Below, one piece after another: positions 60,170-64,000 of a stretch of DNA of 64,000 nt. The notes under the pieces were generated by a model that was not told where the DNA came from, did no database searches, and saw only the letters and a program-made list of their open reading frames with translations. Source of the stretch: Flagellimonas amphidinii (GTDB taxonomy: Bacteria; Bacteroidota; Bacteroidia; Flavobacteriales; Flavobacteriaceae); assembly GCF_013090115.1 (NCBI RefSeq), contig NZ_JABFNN010000039.1:124001-188000 (forward strand), given 5' to 3'. Position numbers and translations under genes: made by a program. The stretch's first letter is position 1. Every line of letters begins with the position of its first letter.

Positions 60170-61126
60170 ATGGATTTCACAAACCCGCTGGTATACGGCG
60201 TACCGGTCTTTATTGCTTTCATTCTAGTTGAACTGACGTATAGCAAAACGCACGGAGATGATCATTTATATAACTGGAAAGATTTAGCCGCAAGTGGATT
60301 CATGGGGGTAGGTTCTGCCATTTTAGGCCCATTATTCAAAGTAGTTTTTGCCATTGTACTTTTTGATTTGGTCTATGAATTTTGTAACCCTATGGTTGAT
60401 GGTGTGCGACAAAACTTATTAGGATACCAATCTTTTGGTTTTGCTTGGTATGTTTGGTTGTTGTGTCAAATCGCAGACGATTTTACCTACTATTGGTTTC
60501 ATAGGGCCAATCATGAGATAAGAATATTATGGGCTGCACATATTGTACACCATTCCTCTGATAATTATAACCTTGGCACCGCTGTTCGTAATGGATGGTT
60601 CACTATTTTATATAAACCTCTTTTTTATATGTGGATGCCAGCCATTGGTTTTCCACCAGAAATGGTTTTGATATGTTTGGGAATTGAAGCCCTTTGGCAA
60701 TTTCAGTTACATTCAGTGTATATCCCAAAGTTGGGCTTTTTAGAAAAATTCATGAACACCCACACGATGCATCAAGTTCACCATGCCCAAAACGTGGAGT
60801 ACTTGGATAAAAACCATGGTGGGTTCCTAAATATTTTTGATAAAATGTTCGGAACGTGGAAAGAACTCGATGATTCCATTGACGTAAAATATGGCGTTAT
60901 TCATTCACCAGATTCGTACAATCCCATCGTTATCCTAACCCATGAATTCAAAGATATTTGGAACGACGTAAAGAAGTCGAGTAAACTTTCACACAAGTTC
61001 ATGTATATTTTTGGCCCTCCAGGGTGGAGCCATGATGGAAGTACCATGACTGTAAAACAACAGCAAAAACACTTCAGAAAACAGAAAAAAATGAATCCAG
61101 AAATGGCCTATCAAAGACCAAACTAG
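60170..61126 (+). CDS. Sterol desaturase / fatty acid hydroxylase superfamily protein (second)
   Basis: 318 residues, longer than the member at 23744. Membrane helices near the N-terminus (GVPVFIAFILVELTYSK), then the His clusters WFHRANHEIRILWAAHIVHHSSDNYNLGTAVR and HTMHQVHHAQNVEYLDKNHGG, the di-iron ligands of the family. The NYNLGTAVR and YLDKNHGGFLNIFDKMFGTW segments resemble alkylglycerol- or sterol-type family members. Substrate unknown. Preceded by parC (75 bases); the convergent TerC gene ends 3 bases after it. Confidence 0.88.
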   Translation: MDFTNPLVYGVPVFIAFILVELTYSKTHGDDHLYNWKDLAASGFMGVGSAILGPLFKVVFAIVLFDLVYEFCNPMVDGVRQNLLGYQSFGFAWYVWLLCQIADDFTYYWFHRANHEIRILWAAHIVHHSSDNYNLGTAVRNGWFTILYKPLFYMWMPAIGFPPEMVLICLGIEALWQFQLHSVYIPKLGFLEKFMNTHTMHQVHHAQNVEYLDKNHGGFLNIFDKMFGTWKELDDSIDVKYGVIHSPDSYNPIVILTHEFKDIWNDVKKSSKLSHKFMYIFGPPGWSHDGSTMTVKQQQKHFRKQKKMNPEMAYQRPN

Positions 61127-61129
61127 AGA

Positions 61130-61945
61130 TTATTTGTCTTCGGTCACATCTTGATGCCGTTCTTTATTTCTCTTCATTCGAAGATCTAAAAACTCCACCA
61201 TTAAGGAGAAAGCAATAGCAAAATAAAGATACCCTTTAGGTATAGCACCTATCTCATTATCAAATATGACAAGGTGTGATAAGTGTGCCGCTTCTGTAAT
61301 CAACATAAAACCAATCAGTATAAGAAATGATAATCCCAATACTTGAATTGAAGGGTGCTTATTTACAAATTCACCTACTGGGTTGGCAAACAACATCATA
61401 ATAATTACAGAAGCCACAACGGCAATAATCATCAAAACAAGGGCGTCTGTTGGATTAGGTGAAATTCCATTTGTCATTCCAATAGCCGTAAGAATAGAAT
61501 CAAAAGAAAAAACAATATTGATAACGGTTATCTGAACAATGGCATTGACCAAGGAAGATGATCTGGATTTAGTTACCTCCCGCTCATCGTGACCTCTATC
61601 CTCAACTTTTTCATGAATTTCCTTGGTGCTTTTGTACAGCAAGAAAATACCCCCTGCGAAAAGAATAAGTGCTTGCCAGCTTATGCCGCCTGTAACCCAA
61701 GATTCATCAATAACCCAAAATGGTTTTTTCATTCGGGTAAGCCACGTAATTCCAAACAATAGCAAAATACGCATACCCATTGCCAGAATCAACCCAAGAT
61801 TTGTAGCTTTTCTTCGGTCTTTTTTTTCAAGTTTTCCAGCAGCAATGGAAATGAAAATAATATTATCGATACCGAGAATAATTTCCAAAAAAGTAAGCGT
61901 CAACAGTGCCATCCAGGCATCTGGACTTGTCAAAATTTCAAACAT
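61130..61945 (-). CDS. TerC-family integral membrane protein
   Basis: 271 residues with seven to nine membrane segments. Hallmarks are LEIILGIDNIIFISIAAGKL near residue 22 and VINIVFSFDSILTAIGMTNG near 140, each with the conserved Asp of the TerC fold, then ALVLMIIAVVASVIIMMLFANPVGEFV. TerC proteins are linked to tellurite resistance and, more recently, to manganese export and folding of exported proteins. The role here is inferred as metal ion (Mn) homeostasis. It follows the lipoprotein gene by 2 bases as an operon. Confidence 0.9.
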   Translation of the reverse strand: MFEILTSPDAWMALLTLTFLEIILGIDNIIFISIAAGKLEKKDRRKATNLGLILAMGMRILLLFGITWLTRMKKPFWVIDESWVTGGISWQALILFAGGIFLLYKSTKEIHEKVEDRGHDEREVTKSRSSSLVNAIVQITVINIVFSFDSILTAIGMTNGISPNPTDALVLMIIAVVASVIIMMLFANPVGEFVNKHPSIQVLGLSFLILIGFMLITEAAHLSHLVIFDNEIGAIPKGYLYFAIAFSLMVEFLDLRMKRNKERHQDVTEDK

Positions 61946-61947
61946 GG

Positions 61948-62325
61948 TTAGTGTATTTTATGTGCTGTTCCTTTAAATTTTTTCGTATCGCCAATAGCGT
62001 TATATTCAAAAGTATAAGAAGAATCGGTTGTAGTCAATATTTTTATATGGATTGATTTCTCCTCTGCCTTATTCTTTGGATTAATATTCTTTAGGACGTA
62101 CTCACAATCATTGATCCAACGAACAGAAGAGGTATCTTGTTTCCCCTCATAATAATCTATTTCTCTTTCCAAGGTCCGTATAAAAGTGGTAATTTTTTCT
62201 TCCCCATCAATTATTGTGGAAAAAGAAAACTCACCAGTTTTAAAATCGCTACAGTTGCGTTGAGGAGGATTTTGACAAGCCCAAAAAGCAAAGAAAACTA
62301 ACCCTAAGAAATAAAATTTGGTCAT
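61948..62325 (-). CDS. Small lipoprotein of unknown function
   Basis: 125 residues from ATG 62325, giving a short signal and lipobox (MTKFYFLGLVFFAFWAC); the longer frame to 62370 has no such start. Mature part: NPPQRNCSDFKTGEFSFSTIIDGEEKITTFIRTLEREIDYYEGKQDTSSVRWINDCEYVLKNI, a beta-rich small domain. Homologues are often mislabelled DNA topoisomerase IV because they sit near parC; I see no topoisomerase motif. It lies between the XRE regulator and terC, with TerC starting 2 bases later. Confidence 0.75.
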   Translation of the reverse strand: MTKFYFLGLVFFAFWACQNPPQRNCSDFKTGEFSFSTIIDGEEKITTFIRTLEREIDYYEGKQDTSSVRWINDCEYVLKNINPKNKAEEKSIHIKILTTTDSSYTFEYNAIGDTKKFKGTAHKIH

Positions 62326-62370
62326 GTTTGCAAAGTAAGGGGAAAGAAATGGATTTGGAATAACGCACAA

Positions 62371-62766
62371 TTATTTTTTTGTTTCGAAAGATTCAAAAGT
62401 ACCGTCTCCATAGAAAAGTAGAACACGTACAGGTTGCTTATTTGAGTTTATAGATATTTCAGGCGTATGATTTTCTGGTTCTTGCTGCTTTGATGCTAAC
62501 GTATCTTCATCAAAATTAAGAGTGGGGGCATGCATTGTATTTTTCAAAGCAGGAAAACTTCCTTTGCCTTCCAGCAACCAATACAAATTAACCTCTGGAT
62601 AAGCTTTAATCAATTTCATCACAAAATCCAAACTGGGTTTGTTTCTGCCACTGAGCAAATGAGACACACTAGATCGTTGTACTCCAATCTGATCGGCAAA
62701 AGAAGAAACAGACAAATCATAATGTCCAATAATCGACTTGATCCTAGCTACTATAGTATTGTTCAC
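62371..62766 (-). CDS. XRE-family helix-turn-helix regulator
   Basis: 131 residues with a GTG start at 62766 (the codon reads CAC on the plus strand). HTH region near residues 8-60: ARIKSIIGHYDLSVSSFADQIGVQRSSVSHLLSGRNKPSLDFVMKLIKAYPEVNLYWLLEGKGSFP, the typical Cro/CI fold with a recognition helix RSSVSHLL. The remaining 65 residues are polar and probably flexible, ending VRVLLFYGDGTFESFE. It likely controls the lipoprotein-terC operon and perhaps the divergent peptidase gene. A 9-mer direct repeat spaced 21 bases covers its start. Confidence 0.85.
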   Translation of the reverse strand: MNNTIVARIKSIIGHYDLSVSSFADQIGVQRSSVSHLLSGRNKPSLDFVMKLIKAYPEVNLYWLLEGKGSFPALKNTMHAPTLNFDEDTLASKQQEPENHTPEISINSNKQPVRVLLFYGDGTFESFETKK

Positions 62767-62790
62767 AAATGTAAATTATATGTTCATAAA
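62761..62790. promoter_or_regulatory. Direct repeats at the XRE start (possible autoregulatory operator)
   Basis: GTTCACAAA (62761-62769) and GTTCATAAA (62782-62790) are 21 bases apart, two helical turns. A TCATAAA/TTTATGA inverted pair (62784-62790 and 62811-62817) adds symmetry. The 300-base gap 62767-63067 otherwise shows no gene. Confidence 0.4.
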
Positions 62791-63008
62791 GTTAACCATT
62801 AATAATTGCATTTATGAGGTGATATCAAAAATTTGTTATCAACATACTTAAATCACCGTAGTAGTTAACATAAGCTTATATCCTTATTATTAACAAGTAA
62901 ATAAAACGACATAGATAAATCTAATACGAGTTTTAAGGATGTAATATCACTCAGATTAATGTAGCACAAGAACGTTACAGATGTAATATGCAAGTAGAAA
63001 TTAGTTAA

Positions 63009-63041
63009 TTACAATTGTAACCTGACTATAGTTTACTTTTG
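63009..63041 (+). promoter_or_regulatory. Candidate promoter and palindrome of the M14 peptidase gene
   Basis: TTACAATTGTAA (63009-63020) is a perfect 12-bp palindrome; a TTG at 63015-63017 lies 16 bases before TACTTTTG (63034-63041), which matches TAnnTTTG. The palindrome overlaps the -33 position, so a regulator could act there. Confidence 0.45.
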
Positions 63042-63067
63042 TAATCAAAATCAAAAAAGATAGTTAT

Positions 63068-64000
63068 TTGAATTATTCAACCTATAGACATCATTCAGTA
63101 CAAGGAAGGTATGTTTCGCCGAGAATTCTATTTGAAAAGTGGTTAGGTCATTTAAACGGACCTACCATAAAGGTTGTGGGAAAATCTGTTGAGGAAAGAC
63201 CAATCCATAGTATAACTTTAGGAAATGGAATAAAGCGGGTTTTAATGTGGTCTCAAATGCATGGGAACGAGTCCACGACCACCAAAGCCGTTATGGATCT
63301 TATCAACTTTTTAGGGAGTAATAACCCTTTGTCAAATACTATAATTGATAACTGCACTCTTTGTATTATTCCAATGTTGAATCCTGATGGTTCCAACGCA
63401 TACACACGCGTAAACGCCAATCAGGTTGACCTTAATAGGGATGCAAAAAATCAAACCCAACCTGAAAGTAAAGTCTTAAGGGAAATTTTCGACACATTTG
63501 AGCCTGATTTTTGTCTTAATCTGCATGGCCAAAGAACTCTTTTTAGTGCTGGTAATACAGATAAACCAGCAACCGTTTCATTTTTATCGCCTTCGAGCAA
63601 TCCAGAACGAGATATTACACCAGCAAGAGAGGTTGCCATGAAATTAATTGTGGCAATGTCCCAAAATCTGCAATCTTTGATTCCGGGACAAATTGGAAGA
63701 TACGACGACTCCTTTAATGACAATTGTGTCGGAGATACTTTTCAAATGATGAATGTGCCTACCATTCTTTTTGAAGCAGGACACCATCCAAAAGATTATG
63801 AGCGCGAAAAAACACGGGAGTATATTTTTCAATCCTTGGTAGAATGTCTTAAGACCATTGCTATGGACAAAATAGATGAATTTGAAACCTCTCACTATTT
63901 TGATATTCCAGAAAATCAAAAGCTGTTTTATGACATTTTCGTGAAAAGTCCTCACATGGTCAATCCAAAACTTAGCAGCGAAGCGCAAATAGGAATAAGT
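63068..64000 (+). CDS. M14-family zinc carboxypeptidase-like protein (3' end outside window)
   Basis: The frame opens with TTG at 63068; the only in-frame stop upstream is at 63029 and no ATG lies between, so a TTG start is proposed. It runs to the window edge (311 codons). Features are those of the M14/AstE-like metallopeptidases: the zinc motif QMHGNES (HxxE), then IIPMLNPDGSNAYTR, NQVDLNRDA and LNLHGQR with the third His ligand, and TILFEAGHHPKDYE with a Glu near the expected catalytic position. No signal peptide. It likely cleaves peptides, or amidated or succinylated amino acids. Divergent from the XRE regulator. Confidence 0.82.
   Translation, partial: MNYSTYRHHSVQGRYVSPRILFEKWLGHLNGPTIKVVGKSVEERPIHSITLGNGIKRVLMWSQMHGNESTTTKAVMDLINFLGSNNPLSNTIIDNCTLCIIPMLNPDGSNAYTRVNANQVDLNRDAKNQTQPESKVLREIFDTFEPDFCLNLHGQRTLFSAGNTDKPATVSFLSPSSNPERDITPAREVAMKLIVAMSQNLQSLIPGQIGRYDDSFNDNCVGDTFQMMNVPTILFEAGHHPKDYEREKTREYIFQSLVECLKTIAMDKIDEFETSHYFDIPENQKLFYDIFVKSPHMVNPKLSSEAQIGIS

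Noticed and set aside
61948..62325. 'DNA topoisomerase IV' label for the small lipoprotein
   Set aside because: 125 residues with a lipobox and no topoisomerase motif; the label is likely propagated from the neighbouring parE-parC genes.

Overview
The window looks like chromosomal DNA of a marine-type Flavobacteriaceae (Bacteroidota). The clues are low GC content, T9SS-linked gene families, several candidate -7 boxes of the form TAnnTTTG, short conserved flavobacterial proteins of unknown function, and the order ferredoxin / LuxC-type reductase / serC / serA / DUF937. A Muricauda-, Maribacter- or Arenibacter-like genus is a guess. I see no rRNA, tRNA, insertion sequence, phage or CRISPR array.

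Layout. 0-2 kb: the end of a polysaccharide cluster (glycosyltransferase tail, Wzx-type flippase), closed by a strong terminator. 2-9.7 kb, minus strand: a very basic secreted Arg/Tyr/Asn protein, then a T9SS triad of a giant repeat protein with a gliding-type C-terminal domain, a PorP/SprF protein and a TPR-PD40-OmpA protein. 9.9-15.1 kb: DNA repair and stress (uvrA, an ECF sigma factor with a 47-residue companion, an endonuclease III without cysteines, bcp). 15.1-24.5 kb: a conserved unknown, an MBL hydrolase, an esterase, a Tic20-like membrane protein, a dihydroorotase-like protein without its metal ligands, a BatA/vWA protein, a GT2 enzyme with a Rossmann-like tail, and a sterol-desaturase-family protein. 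24.6-30 kb: a TolB/TPR protein with an unnamed C-terminal domain, then an SGNH hydrolase, a CAT-family acetyltransferase, a small secreted protein and an S10 peptidase. 30.2-35 kb: a collagen-tethered PhoX-like lipoprotein, an imelysin-like/dihaem peroxidase lipoprotein and a Gfo/Idh/MocA oxidoreductase.

34.9-48.4 kb: a LolD-type ATPase, msrA-folE, and a long minus-strand locus. This locus holds a small His/CxxC protein, a ZnuD-like TonB receptor, an acidic lipoprotein and a second small His/CxxC protein, followed by a Nos-like ABC exporter with two large DUF3526-type permeases, a DUF1579-like protein and a CBM9/DUF5916 outer-membrane protein. I read it as a metal (probably zinc) handling locus, and it is the best candidate here for an under-described system. 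48.4-53.8 kb: conserved small proteins, the serine pathway (serC-serA), a LuxC-type acyl-CoA reductase and a divergent ferredoxin. 54-64 kb: ychF, topoisomerase IV (parE-parC), a second sterol-desaturase-family protein, TerC, a small lipoprotein, an XRE regulator and the start of an M14 peptidase that runs off the window.

At the non-coding level, several perfect palindromic terminators separate the units. A palindromic family with core CTGAA-ATAA(A)-TTCAG occurs at 53418 and 55378, with a relative at 55322. Candidate -7 boxes inside annotated 5' extensions move several start codons downstream. All functions come from reading motifs by eye, and no database search was run.
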